A stretch of DNA of 64,000 bases from positions 496,001-560,000 of the forward strand of contig NZ_JAASQR010000003.1 in the NCBI RefSeq assembly GCF_011762025.1. The letters are read 5' to 3'. Shown piece after piece: positions 34,835 to 44,785 of the stretch. The DNA comes from Sphingobium vermicomposti (GTDB lineage: Bacteria > Pseudomonadota > Alphaproteobacteria > Sphingomonadales > Sphingomonadaceae). A model generated the notes under the pieces. That model was not told the DNA's origin and did no database searches. It saw only the letters and a list, made by a program, of their open reading frames with translations. A program made the position numbers and the translations under genes. The first letter of the stretch is position 1. Every line of letters begins with the position of its first letter.

Positions 34835-36946
34835 ATGGTGTCCAGGCGGGCGAAATATATCCGGCGTGCCTTGGGCATTTTTATGATCGCGGCCTCTTCC
34901 CTTCCCCTGATGGCGCAGACCCTTCCGCCCCCCGCTCCGGCTGCGCCTGAGGAAGAAGAGCCGATCCTGCCCGACAGCGAGTTCGAGGCCCGGTTGCCCA
35001 AGGCGGGCGATATGGGCACGGCGGGTGATCCCGACGCACTCCTGCCATCCATCGACAACTGGATCGACCAGCAGATGCCGCAGGCGAGCGCCCCGCAGGA
35101 CCTGCCGCCCGCCATCGAGCCAGAGGAAGAGCGCGAGCTGGCGCAGCCGCTGCCTCCGCTGAACAGTGTGACCGTGCCGGTTCAGGTCGCGACGGACAGC
35201 CCGAACGAAAAGACGCCGGAGGTGCGCTACGCCATCGACATCGAAGGGTTTGGCAACACTGGGCTGGAGGATCAATTCCGCGACGCGTCGGCGCTGGTCG
35301 ATGGCGATGGCAAGGCGGATACCGCCGCCATGGTGCAGGCGCGGGCGCATGAGGATGAAGCGCTGGCGGTTCGGCTGCTCTATTCGGAAGGCTATTATGA
35401 CGCGACCGCGCTCGCATCGCTCGACCAGACGGGCGAAGGCGGGCTGAAAGCCGTGGTGTCGGTCACGCCGGGCAAGCGGTACAAGATTGGCGAGATCGTG
35501 ATCAACGCGGCGGCGACCGTGCCGCCCGGCCTTGTCCGTGACAGCCTGCCGCTCCAGACCGGCGATTATATCGTCGCCGCCACGGTCGAAAGCGCCGAAG
35601 CGAATGTGGGCGTGAAGTTGCCCGAAAATGGCTATCCCTTTGCCAAGGTGGGGGAGCGCGACATATTGCTCGACCCCGCCACCGTCACCGGCGCCTATAC
35701 GCTGCCGGTCGATGTGGGGCCGCGCGGGTCCTTTCGCGGGATCACGACCAGCGGGCGCAAGCAGGCGTTCGGCGCGGATCACATGAAGGTCATCAGCCGC
35801 TTCAAGCCCGGCGAACTTTATGACAGCCGCAAGGTCGACGACCTGCGCCGCGCGCTGGTGGCGACGGGGCTGTTTTCCAGCGTCGCCGTTGACCCGGTTC
35901 GCACCAATGAAGCTGGACCCGACGGCACCGAATATGTCGACCTGCATGTCGATCAGGAGGCGGGGCCGCCGCGCACGCTGGCGGGTGAGGTCGGCTATGG
36001 CACCGGCCAGGGATTCCGTGCCGAAGCGACATGGACCCATCGCAACCTGTTCCCACCCGAAGGCGCGCTGATCGGCAGCGTGATCGCGGGGACGCAGGAA
36101 CAGGGCGTTTCAGGCACGTTCCGTCGGTCCAACGCTGGCAAGCGCGATCGTACATTCCAGGCGGGGGCGCTGGTCAATCATCAGAATTACGATGCTTACG
36201 AAGCCTATACCGCTGGCCTGAACCTCAGTTGGGCGCGCCAGTCGACGCCAATCTTCCAGAAACGCTGGACCTATACCTATGGCGCGGAAATCCTGCTGTC
36301 GAACGAACAGACGACGGTAGACCCGGCCACGGCGGAAAAGCGGCGGCTGACCTATTTCATCGGGTCGCTGCCGACGCAGGTCGGTTATGACCGTTCCAAT
36401 GACCTGTTGAACCCCACCAAGGGATTCCGGGCCAATTTGCGCGTATCGCCCGAAGCGTCGCTGCAAGGAAATTTGTCACCCTATGTCCGCGCGACATTCG
36501 ACCTGACCGGCTATTATCCGGTGTCCGACGCGCTGGTCATTGCCGCCCGGACGCGGTTGGGAACCATCAGCGGCGCGGCGCGCGACCAGATCGCGCCGTC
36601 CCGCCGGGTCTATGCGGGCGGCGGCGGGTCCGTGCGCGGCTTTGGCTATCAGGAATTGGGGCCAAAGGACGCCAATGACGATCCTGTCGGCGGGCGTTCC
36701 GTCAATGAATTCGCGGTGGAGGGGCGCTATCGTTTCGGTGATTACGGCGTCGTCGCCTTCGTCGATGCGGGCCAGGTCTATGAAAGCTCCATGCCGCGAT
36801 TTTCCGACATTCGCTATGGCGTCGGGGTAGGCGGTCGTTTCTACACTAATTTCGGCCCATTCCGCGCCGACATCGCCATGCCGATCAACCGGCAGCCGGG
36901 TGAATCCAAATTCACCCTCTATATCGGCATCGGGCAGGCATTCTGA
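34835..36946 (+). CDS. tamA: outer-membrane assembly barrel protein TamA
   Basis: The 703-residue protein has a signal peptide (about residues 1-28, ending PLMAQ), an acidic Pro/Glu linker, three POTRA-like domains, and a C-terminal 16-stranded Omp85 barrel ending in Phe (YIGIGQAF). RVYAGGGGSVRGFGYQ is the conserved VRGF loop of Omp85 barrels. TamA works with the inner-membrane TamB encoded directly after it; the tamB ATG overlaps the tamA stop by one base. The linker near 30-100 is longer than in E. coli TamA. Confidence 0.9.
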   Translation: MVSRRAKYIRRALGIFMIAASSLPLMAQTLPPPAPAAPEEEEPILPDSEFEARLPKAGDMGTAGDPDALLPSIDNWIDQQMPQASAPQDLPPAIEPEEERELAQPLPPLNSVTVPVQVATDSPNEKTPEVRYAIDIEGFGNTGLEDQFRDASALVDGDGKADTAAMVQARAHEDEALAVRLLYSEGYYDATALASLDQTGEGGLKAVVSVTPGKRYKIGEIVINAAATVPPGLVRDSLPLQTGDYIVAATVESAEANVGVKLPENGYPFAKVGERDILLDPATVTGAYTLPVDVGPRGSFRGITTSGRKQAFGADHMKVISRFKPGELYDSRKVDDLRRALVATGLFSSVAVDPVRTNEAGPDGTEYVDLHVDQEAGPPRTLAGEVGYGTGQGFRAEATWTHRNLFPPEGALIGSVIAGTQEQGVSGTFRRSNAGKRDRTFQAGALVNHQNYDAYEAYTAGLNLSWARQSTPIFQKRWTYTYGAEILLSNEQTTVDPATAEKRRLTYFIGSLPTQVGYDRSNDLLNPTKGFRANLRVSPEASLQGNLSPYVRATFDLTGYYPVSDALVIAARTRLGTISGAARDQIAPSRRVYAGGGGSVRGFGYQELGPKDANDDPVGGRSVNEFAVEGRYRFGDYGVVAFVDAGQVYESSMPRFSDIRYGVGVGGRFYTNFGPFRADIAMPINRQPGESKFTLYIGIGQAF

Positions 36947-39900
36947 TGGTGGACGAAACACCCCCTACCCCCGCCGAAACGGAGACGGGAACGGTCGTGG
37001 TCCGCGAAGGCCGGCCGCTGTGGCAGAAGATCGTTCTGGGCGCGGCGGGATTGATCGCGGCACTGGCCGTGCTGGTCGCGGGACTGCTGCTGTTCCTGAA
37101 TACCCAGCCGGGCAAGAAATTCCTGATCCGCCAGATCGCCGCGCTGAAACTGGAATCAGGCATGGAGATCGAGGTCGGCCATATCGAAGGGTCGATCTAT
37201 AGCGACATGGTGATCCATGACCTGGTGCTGCGCGATCCCAAGGGGCCGTTCGCCGTGGCCCCGCGCGTCCATGTGGTGTGGAGCCCGTTCCGTTACCTGA
37301 ACAACCATATTTCCGTCCGGCTGCTGGAAAGCCCGCTGGTGGTGCTGGCCCGCAGTCCGCAGTTCAAGGTGACGGAAAGCGATCCCAACGCGCCAATCCT
37401 GCCCGACCTGGACATTGACGTCGACCGGTTGAAGATCGCCCGGTTTGTCCTGGCCAAGCCGGTCATTGGCCAGAAACGCGAAATCGCCATCGACGGCGTT
37501 ACCCATATGGCGGATGGGCGCGCGCAACTGTCGGCCAATGCGGTGGTCGATAGCGGTGACCGATTGCAAGCCTGGCTGGACGCCGTGCCCGATCAGAATC
37601 GTCTGGCGATGAAGGGTACGCTGACCGCGCCCAAGGGCGGCGTAATCGCGGCGATGAGCGGCCTGACCGACGGGATGACCGCGACGCTGGATGGCAAGGG
37701 CAGCTGGCAGGCATGGAACGGGCGGATCGTCGCCAATACCCCCAAGGGCGAGCTGGCGAATATCGCACTGGCCGCGCGGGACGGCAATTTCACGGCGAAG
37801 GGGCCGGTGCGGCCAGGGCTGGTCTTTGCCGGACCTGTGGACCGGCTGACCGCGCCTGCGCTGATGGTCGATCTGTTCGCCGGGCTGAACGAACGGCGCG
37901 TCAACCTGAAAGGGTCGCTGCGGTCGCCAGCGCTGGCGGCGAGCGCACAGGGGCTGATCGACCTAGGCACGAGCCGGTTCAGCGGATTGAAGATCGACGC
38001 CGCGCTGCTGACGCCCGGCGCGATCATGGAAAAGGTGCGCGGGCGGGATGTGCGCGCATCCATCATTCTGGACGGGCCGATGGCCACGCCCTTCATCGAT
38101 TATGACATCACCGCCGCAATGCTGGCGTTCGACCAGACCGGGATCGAAGGACTGAAGGCAAGCGGGCGGGCGGTCATCGACGCCGATCGCATCCGCATTC
38201 CGGTGAACGCGACCGCCCGGCGCGTGACCGGCCTGAATGCCGCTGCGGGCGGGTTACTGCAGAATTTGCGGGTAAAGGGCGATTTCGCCTATGCCGCCGG
38301 AAAGCTGATCAGCGACAATCTGAAAATCGACAGCGACCGCGTGAATGCGACGGCCATCGTGCTCGCCGACCTCGACAACGCCATTTATCGCGGCGCGTTG
38401 AAGGGCCGGGTCAATGATTATCGCATCGATGGCGTGGGCATCGTCAATTTGACGACCGACATGGAGCTGGTGCCCGGCCCCAAGGGCGGGTTCGGCCTGT
38501 CGGGCAAGTTCGGGGTGCGCACGGCGCGCTGGGAAAATGCGTCGGTCCGCGACTTTCTGGGGGGCAATGCCGTGATATCCGGGCGCGTCGGCATGACGCC
38601 GGAGGGCAAGTTCACCCTGGCCGGGCTGAAGGGTGCCGCCCCCAATTTCCGCGTCCTGTCGGGATCGGGCAGCTATGATACCGATGGCGCGATTGCGTTC
38701 GATGCGCGGGCGACTTCCAATCAATATGGGCCGCTGGCGCTGACGGTGCGCGGGACGATGGAGCGGCCCCGCGCCGTGCTGCGCGCCGACCGTCCCAATG
38801 TCGGCGTGCAGTTGACCGACGTCGTCGCGAAGCTGAATGGCGAAGCGGCGGGATACCGGCTGGAGGCGACGGGCGGATCGCCCTATGGGCCGTTTTTCGC
38901 CAATGTGCTGATCCGCACGGCCAAGGGTCCGCTGACCATCGATGTGACCAAGGCGCGCTTTGCCGGGGTCGACATGAACGGGCGCGTGCAGCAGAGCACC
39001 GCTGGGCCGTTCGCCGGACAGCTGGCGATGAACGGGTCGGGCATCAACGGCACGGTGCGCCTGTCCGCCGTGGGCAAGGCGCAGGGCGTCAATGTCGATG
39101 CCACCGCCAGCAATGCCCGACTGCCGGGTGAAGCGGAGGTCGTAATCGGTCGCGCCATCGTCACCGCGTCGATGGTGTTGACCGACCAGCCCCGCATCGT
39201 GGCAGATGTTCAGATGGCCAACGCCGCCTATGGCGATTATGTCGTGCGCAAGGCGCGCGGACTGATCGACTATCAGGGCGGGCGTGGCCGGGCGCAACTG
39301 GTCGCCGACGGTTCGAGCGGGGTGCCTTTCTCCATCGCCGTCAACGCCGCCCTGCGCCCCAGCCTCTATGCCGTCGCGCTGGAAGGCAAGGCGAGCAACG
39401 TCCCGTTCCGCTTTGCCCGCCCGGCGATCATCCGCATCGAGCCTGATGGCTATCGGCTGGAGCCTGCGACGCTGGTGCTGCCGCAGGGGCGCGTCGATCT
39501 GGCCGGACGTTTCGGCGGACAAACGGCGCTGCAGGCGCGGTTCAAGGATTTCGACCTTGCGATCCTGAACATGGCGTCGCCGGGGCTGGGTATCAGCGGC
39601 AAGGCGACCGGATCGCTGGACTTCGCGCAGAGTGGCAACGCCTTTCCCACCGCCACCACCCGGCTGGCGATCAGCGATTTCCGCCGGTCCAGCCTGACCG
39701 CCGTGTCCGACCCCGTTGCCATGGCGATGGAAGGCAAGCTGTCAGGCGCGGGCGGCGACCTGCGCGGACTGATCCGGCGCGGCAATGCGACATTGGGCCG
39801 CTTCGTGGTGACACTGGCACCGCCGGGACCGGGCGCAAGCTGGACACAGCAGCTTCAATCCGCGCCTTTGGATGGGGGCATCCGCTATGCGGGGCCAGCA

Positions 39901-41166
39901 GACGTGCTCTTCTCTTTCGCCGGGCTGGCCGACCAGCAGCTGACCGGACCGATTGCCGTGGCAGCCGATTTCGGCGGGCGGCTGGGCGCGCCGCGCCTCA
40001 ACGGCTTGGTCCGGGCCAACGCATTGACCTATGAAAATGAGACGTTCGGCACTCGCGTCACGCAGATGCGGCTGGACGGGCGGTTTACCAACGACCGGCT
40101 CGACATACGCGACTTTTCCGGGCGCGCCGGCGACGGGACCGTGCAGGCGCGCGGCACGGTGGGGCTGGCGGCGGACAGCGGCTATCCGATGGACATTGCG
40201 GTAAAACTGGACCGCGCGCGGCTGGCCCGCAGCGAAGCGATCACCAGCGTCGCGACCGGCACGATCAACATTACCAACAGCGCGGCCAATGGCGGATTGA
40301 TCAAGGGCGATTTGTGGCTGCCCGAAACCCGCTATCGCGTCGCTTGGCAGGGCGGGGCGGAAATCCGCCAGCTGACCGGCGTGCGGCGCAAGGGCGAAGG
40401 CAGCGACCTGATGGACCAACGGCTGGCGGGGCGTCAGGCGGCGGCACAACCTGCCAACTGGAAACTCGACATTCGCGTGCGCGCCGACAATGAAATCTAT
40501 GTGACCGGCATGGGGCTGGATTCCGAATGGAAGACGAGCATGCGCGTCACCGGCACCACCGCAGAACCGCGCGTGGTCGGGCGGATCGAGGTGATCCGGG
40601 GCCGCTACAGTTTCTCGGGCCACCAGTTTGAATTGGAGCAGGGGATCATCAACTTCAACGGGCCGATGATGAACCCGACGTTGGCGATCCGCGCGGAAAC
40701 CCGGATCGACACGGTTACGGCGGGCATCGCCGTCAGTGGCACGGCGCAGCGGCCCGACATCAGCTTTATATCGACGCCCACCCTGCCGCAGGATGAAATC
40801 CTGGCGCGCATCCTGTTCGGCGACAATGTCGCGAACCTGTCGGCGACGCAGGCGGTGCAGCTGGCGGCGGCGCTCAACGGCCTGCGCGGTGGAGGCGGCG
40901 GGCTTAACCCGATGGGCAAGCTACAAAATGCGTCGGGCATCGACCGGATCGGCATCGTCGGCGGTGACGATGCAACCGGGCGCGGTACATCGCTCGCCGT
41001 GGGGCAGCGCATTTCCAACAATATCTATGTGGAGGTGATCACCGACCCCAAGGGCTTTACCGCGACCCAGCTGGAAATCTCGCTTTCAAAGACGCTGAGC
41101 CTGCTATCAAAGACTGGCACCAATGCCGGATCGTCGGCGAACCTGCGTTATTCGAAGGATTATTGA
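36946..41166 (+). CDS. tamB: translocation and assembly module protein TamB
   Basis: This 1406-residue protein has a single N-terminal transmembrane helix (LWQKIVLGAAGLIAALAVLVAG about residues 25-50), a long beta-helical, AsmA-like periplasmic body, and a C-terminal DUF490/TamB domain: GRIEVIRGRYSFSGHQFELEQGIINFNG and LSLLSKTGTNAGSSANLRYSKDY at the end. It spans the periplasm and moves phospholipid or helps insert outer-membrane proteins with TamA. It overlaps tamA by one base. The stop is 13 bases from that of dnaE2. Confidence 0.93.
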   Translation: MVDETPPTPAETETGTVVVREGRPLWQKIVLGAAGLIAALAVLVAGLLLFLNTQPGKKFLIRQIAALKLESGMEIEVGHIEGSIYSDMVIHDLVLRDPKGPFAVAPRVHVVWSPFRYLNNHISVRLLESPLVVLARSPQFKVTESDPNAPILPDLDIDVDRLKIARFVLAKPVIGQKREIAIDGVTHMADGRAQLSANAVVDSGDRLQAWLDAVPDQNRLAMKGTLTAPKGGVIAAMSGLTDGMTATLDGKGSWQAWNGRIVANTPKGELANIALAARDGNFTAKGPVRPGLVFAGPVDRLTAPALMVDLFAGLNERRVNLKGSLRSPALAASAQGLIDLGTSRFSGLKIDAALLTPGAIMEKVRGRDVRASIILDGPMATPFIDYDITAAMLAFDQTGIEGLKASGRAVIDADRIRIPVNATARRVTGLNAAAGGLLQNLRVKGDFAYAAGKLISDNLKIDSDRVNATAIVLADLDNAIYRGALKGRVNDYRIDGVGIVNLTTDMELVPGPKGGFGLSGKFGVRTARWENASVRDFLGGNAVISGRVGMTPEGKFTLAGLKGAAPNFRVLSGSGSYDTDGAIAFDARATSNQYGPLALTVRGTMERPRAVLRADRPNVGVQLTDVVAKLNGEAAGYRLEATGGSPYGPFFANVLIRTAKGPLTIDVTKARFAGVDMNGRVQQSTAGPFAGQLAMNGSGINGTVRLSAVGKAQGVNVDATASNARLPGEAEVVIGRAIVTASMVLTDQPRIVADVQMANAAYGDYVVRKARGLIDYQGGRGRAQLVADGSSGVPFSIAVNAALRPSLYAVALEGKASNVPFRFARPAIIRIEPDGYRLEPATLVLPQGRVDLAGRFGGQTALQARFKDFDLAILNMASPGLGISGKATGSLDFAQSGNAFPTATTRLAISDFRRSSLTAVSDPVAMAMEGKLSGAGGDLRGLIRRGNATLGRFVVTLAPPGPGASWTQQLQSAPLDGGIRYAGPADVLFSFAGLADQQLTGPIAVAADFGGRLGAPRLNGLVRANALTYENETFGTRVTQMRLDGRFTNDRLDIRDFSGRAGDGTVQARGTVGLAADSGYPMDIAVKLDRARLARSEAITSVATGTINITNSAANGGLIKGDLWLPETRYRVAWQGGAEIRQLTGVRRKGEGSDLMDQRLAGRQAAAQPANWKLDIRVRADNEIYVTGMGLDSEWKTSMRVTGTTAEPRVVGRIEVIRGRYSFSGHQFELEQGIINFNGPMMNPTLAIRAETRIDTVTAGIAVSGTAQRPDISFISTPTLPQDEILARILFGDNVANLSATQAVQLAAALNGLRGGGGGLNPMGKLQNASGIDRIGIVGGDDATGRGTSLAVGQRISNNIYVEVITDPKGFTATQLEISLSKTLSLLSKTGTNAGSSANLRYSKDY

Positions 41167-41179
41167 GGTCGCCCGATCC

Positions 41180-44100
41180 TTAATGAAAATCGCGGGACTT
41201 GGGCAATATCCGCACATTGCGCGGGTGGCTGGCGGTACGGGGATGCTGGGGGTGGATGAATTCGTCGGCGCGCGACAGGGCGATTTGCGGTCGATGCGTG
41301 TCCGACAGGCGCGAAAGATCGGCGGTGCGGTCATGGACGCGGGTCGCCATCAGGTGGACGACGCCTTCCTTGCTGCGCTGCACTTCGCCTTCGACCAGCA
41401 TCAGCCGTGACGCCATGACGGGCCGTCGCTGCATTTCGAACAGGCGCGCCCAGAGCAGGATGTTGACGATCCCCGTTTCATCTTCGATCGTGATGAAGAC
41501 GGCATTGCCCTTGCCCGGCCGCTGCCGCACCAACACCACCCCCGCCGTTCGCACCAACGCGCCATTTTTGGCGGCGGATGTTTCCGCGCAACTGAGCACC
41601 CCTTCCGCCGCGAAAACCGGGCGCAGAAACTGCATCGGATGGCCTTTGAGCGACAGGCGCGTCATCTGGTAATCGGCCGCGACCTGTTCGGCGAATGGCA
41701 TGGCGGGCAACATCGCGTCAGGCTCCTGCCCCAGCTCGCCCGCTGCCGCCTGATCGCGCTTGCGGGCGGCGGCGAACAGGGGGAGTTCGTTCGACGGCGT
41801 GCGCCGCGCTTCCCACAAGGCCGCCCGCCGATCCTGCCCCAGCGACCGACAGGCGTCAGCGTCCGCCAGCAGGCGCAGCGCCCGCGCGGGCAATCCCGCC
41901 CGCCGCGCCAGATCCTCAAGGCTGGTGAACAGGCCCTGTTCCCGCGCATCGACCAGCTGCGCGGCCCATGCCTCCCGAAAACCGTCAATCTGGCGAAAGC
42001 CCAGCCGCAGCGCGAGCGCCCGCCCCTCGCCCTCCCCCCGTCGGCGATTCCGCGAACATAGCAGGGGTTCGAGCGCATTGTCCCACCCGCTCATATTCAC
42101 ATCGGCATCATGCACGGCCACGCCATGTTCGCGCGCATCGCGCACGATCTGGGCTGGGGCGTAGAAACCCATGGGCTGGGAATTGAGCAGCGCGCAGGCA
42201 AAGACAGCGGGCTGGTGGCATTTGATCCAGGCGGACACATAGACCAACCGGGCAAAGGACAAGGCGTGGCTTTCGGGGAAGCCGTAGCTGCCAAATCCTT
42301 CGATCTGACTATAGCAACGCTCGGCGAAATCGCGTTTATAACCGCGCCGCACCATGCCGCCGATCATCTTTTCCTTGAACTTGTCCATGCCCCCCACCTG
42401 GCGAAAGGTCGCCATCGACCGGCGCAACTGATTGGCTTCGGAAGGGGTAAACTCGGCAGCAACGATGGCCAGTTTCATCGCCTGTTCCTGAAACAGGGGG
42501 ACGCCGTAGGTGTGCTTCAGCAGGTCGCGCAGTTCGTTCGGATTGTGTGGCGGGCTGGGCGATGGAAATTCCGGCTTTTCGATTCCCGCCCGCCGCCGCA
42601 GATAGGGGTGAACCATGTCGCCTTCTATCGGCCCAGGCCGGACGATCGCGACCTGCACCGTCAGATCATAGAGGTTAGTCGGCTTCAGGCGCGGCAGCAT
42701 GTTGATTTGCGCCCGGCTTTCCACCTGGAACACGCCGATGCTGTCGCCCTTTTGTAGCATCGCATAGACGGCTGGATCGTCAGAATCGAGATCCACCGTC
42801 AGATCATGATCGCCCAGATCATGGTGTCGCATCAGTTCATAAGCCTTGCGGATGCAGCTAAGCATGCCGAGCGCCAGAACATCGACCTTCATGAGGCCTA
42901 GCGCATCGATGTCATCCTTGTCCCATTCGATAAAACTGCGGTCGGGCATCGCCGCATTGTGAATGGGCACTGTTTCATCGAGCCGGTTCTGGGTCAGCAC
43001 AAAACCGCCCACATGTTGCGACAGATGCCGGGCGAAGGGCGCACGGATCAGTTGTTCGACCAGCGACCGCAGCCGCACGATCTCCACATTGTCGAGCGAA
43101 AAGCCCGCATCGCGGAAACGGGCGTCGCCCAGATCGCTTGAATAGCTGCCCCAGACCGTGCTGGACAGGCGGGTCGCGATATCGTCGCTAAGGCCCAGCA
43201 CCTTCGCCACCTCCCGCAGCGCGCTACGGGACCGATAGTGGATCACGGTTGCGGCAATGCCTGCCCGTTCGCGTCCGTAGCGGCGGTAGATATATTGCAT
43301 CACCTCCTCGCGCCGCTCATGTTCGAAATCGACATCGATGTCGGGCGGTTCGTTCCGCTCTTCCGATACGAACCGGGAAAATAGCAGGTCGTGCTTCATC
43401 GGATCGACCGAGGTGACGCCCAGCAGGAAGCAGACGATGGAATTGGCAGCCGATCCCCGTCCCTGGCAGAGGATTGGGGGTTGCTGCGATCGTGCGAACC
43501 GGACGAGGTCGTGGACGGTCAGGAAATAATAGGCATAGTTCTGGCGGCGGATGAGGCGCAGTTCCTCCGCGATCAGTTGTTCCACCTTGGCTGGCAAAGG
43601 GTGCTGATAGCGTTCCACCGCCGCCTCGCGCACCAGATGTTCCAGCCAGCCGTCAGGCGACCAGCCAGACGGGACCGGCTCATGGGGATATTCATATTTA
43701 AGGTCGGTCAGGGCAAAATCGATCTGATCGACGAAACGAACCGTTTCGGCCAGTGCTTGCGGATAGGCCGCATAAAGCCTCGCCATTTCCAGAGGGGATT
43801 TGAGATGACGTTCGGCATGGGCTTCCAATCGTCGCCCCGCCTGTCTGAGCGTCACGCCGTCGCGGATGCAGCTAAGCACATCTTGCAAGGGCCGCGCCGA
43901 TGCCTGGGCATAAAGCACATCGTTGGTCGCGATGAGCGGCACGCCAATTTCCCCGGCGACCCGCTGAATGGCGGCGGCGTGGCGGCGGTCACGCCCATGA
44001 TAATGCATGGTAAGGCCAAGCCACACCCGCCCCGGCACCCTGTCCTGCAACCGGCGCAGGGCGTCGGCCCATGTGGGCGGGGATGTGGGTGGAACCAGCC

Positions 44101-44785
44101 TCAGATAGGAAATCGGCTCATTCTCTTTCCCGGAAGGATAGGCAGGTGGGGCCTTGTGCGCCTGTTGCGGTCGTGCGGTGGAAAGCGGCAGAACGATCAG
44201 CAGAAGATCGTCGATATGATCGAGCAGGTCGCCAAAGGTCAGGATGCAGTCTCCCTTGACGGCTTCCATATTGCCCTTGGTCAGCAGGCGGGTCAGACGG
44301 CCCCAGCCAAAGCGGCTGGTGGGGTAGGCCAGAATGTCCGGTGTGCCATCGACAAAGATCAGGCGGGCACCCACGACGAGGCGCAGGTCGGTTCGACAGG
44401 CTGCCTCCTCCTGCGCGGTCAGGCCGGGCGGTTCGCCCCGTTCCTTCTTCGCTTCGATCAGGGCGGCGCGCGCCTTGTCCGGGGCCTCGCGCAGGGCGAC
44501 ATGGGCACGGACCACGCCAGCCACGCTGTTCCTGTCAGCAATGCCTATGGCGCGAAGCCCCAGATGGTTAGCCTGTGCAACAAGTTCGGCAGGATGGGAT
44601 GCGCCGTGCAGAAAGCTGTAATTGGACATGACGCCCAGTTCGGCAAAGGCAGGGCCTACACCTTGCGATGAAGGCGGGTCGGCTTCCCTGGCCCGCGTCT
44701 TTCCCCGCGCTGCTTCGATGACGTTCAATTCGCGCCGGTCGATCGATTTGGGTTTGGATGGGTCGGGACCCTTGCCGCGTTTCAT
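41180..44785 (-). CDS. dnaE2: error-prone DNA polymerase DnaE2 (ImuC)
   Basis: From ATG 44785 the product is 1201 residues. It has a PHP domain at the start (FAELGVMSNYSFLHGASHPAELVAQA), then a C-family palm with DVDFEHERREEVMQYIYRRYGRERAG, and an OB-fold near the end (AGVVLVRQRPGKGNAVFITIEDETG). DnaE2 does translesion synthesis during the SOS response with ImuA and ImuB. The start overlaps the imuB stop by four bases (ATGA), completing the imuA-imuB-dnaE2 cassette. A longer open frame extends upstream to 44950 but overlaps imuB and is not used. Confidence 0.95.
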   Translation of the reverse strand: MKRGKGPDPSKPKSIDRRELNVIEAARGKTRAREADPPSSQGVGPAFAELGVMSNYSFLHGASHPAELVAQANHLGLRAIGIADRNSVAGVVRAHVALREAPDKARAALIEAKKERGEPPGLTAQEEAACRTDLRLVVGARLIFVDGTPDILAYPTSRFGWGRLTRLLTKGNMEAVKGDCILTFGDLLDHIDDLLLIVLPLSTARPQQAHKAPPAYPSGKENEPISYLRLVPPTSPPTWADALRRLQDRVPGRVWLGLTMHYHGRDRRHAAAIQRVAGEIGVPLIATNDVLYAQASARPLQDVLSCIRDGVTLRQAGRRLEAHAERHLKSPLEMARLYAAYPQALAETVRFVDQIDFALTDLKYEYPHEPVPSGWSPDGWLEHLVREAAVERYQHPLPAKVEQLIAEELRLIRRQNYAYYFLTVHDLVRFARSQQPPILCQGRGSAANSIVCFLLGVTSVDPMKHDLLFSRFVSEERNEPPDIDVDFEHERREEVMQYIYRRYGRERAGIAATVIHYRSRSALREVAKVLGLSDDIATRLSSTVWGSYSSDLGDARFRDAGFSLDNVEIVRLRSLVEQLIRAPFARHLSQHVGGFVLTQNRLDETVPIHNAAMPDRSFIEWDKDDIDALGLMKVDVLALGMLSCIRKAYELMRHHDLGDHDLTVDLDSDDPAVYAMLQKGDSIGVFQVESRAQINMLPRLKPTNLYDLTVQVAIVRPGPIEGDMVHPYLRRRAGIEKPEFPSPSPPHNPNELRDLLKHTYGVPLFQEQAMKLAIVAAEFTPSEANQLRRSMATFRQVGGMDKFKEKMIGGMVRRGYKRDFAERCYSQIEGFGSYGFPESHALSFARLVYVSAWIKCHQPAVFACALLNSQPMGFYAPAQIVRDAREHGVAVHDADVNMSGWDNALEPLLCSRNRRRGEGEGRALALRLGFRQIDGFREAWAAQLVDAREQGLFTSLEDLARRAGLPARALRLLADADACRSLGQDRRAALWEARRTPSNELPLFAAARKRDQAAAGELGQEPDAMLPAMPFAEQVAADYQMTRLSLKGHPMQFLRPVFAAEGVLSCAETSAAKNGALVRTAGVVLVRQRPGKGNAVFITIEDETGIVNILLWARLFEMQRRPVMASRLMLVEGEVQRSKEGVVHLMATRVHDRTADLSRLSDTHRPQIALSRADEFIHPQHPRTASHPRNVRILPKSRDFH

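Noticed and set aside
34709..36040. 443-codon frame antisense to tamA
   Set aside because: Overlaps the well supported tamA gene and shows no family pattern.
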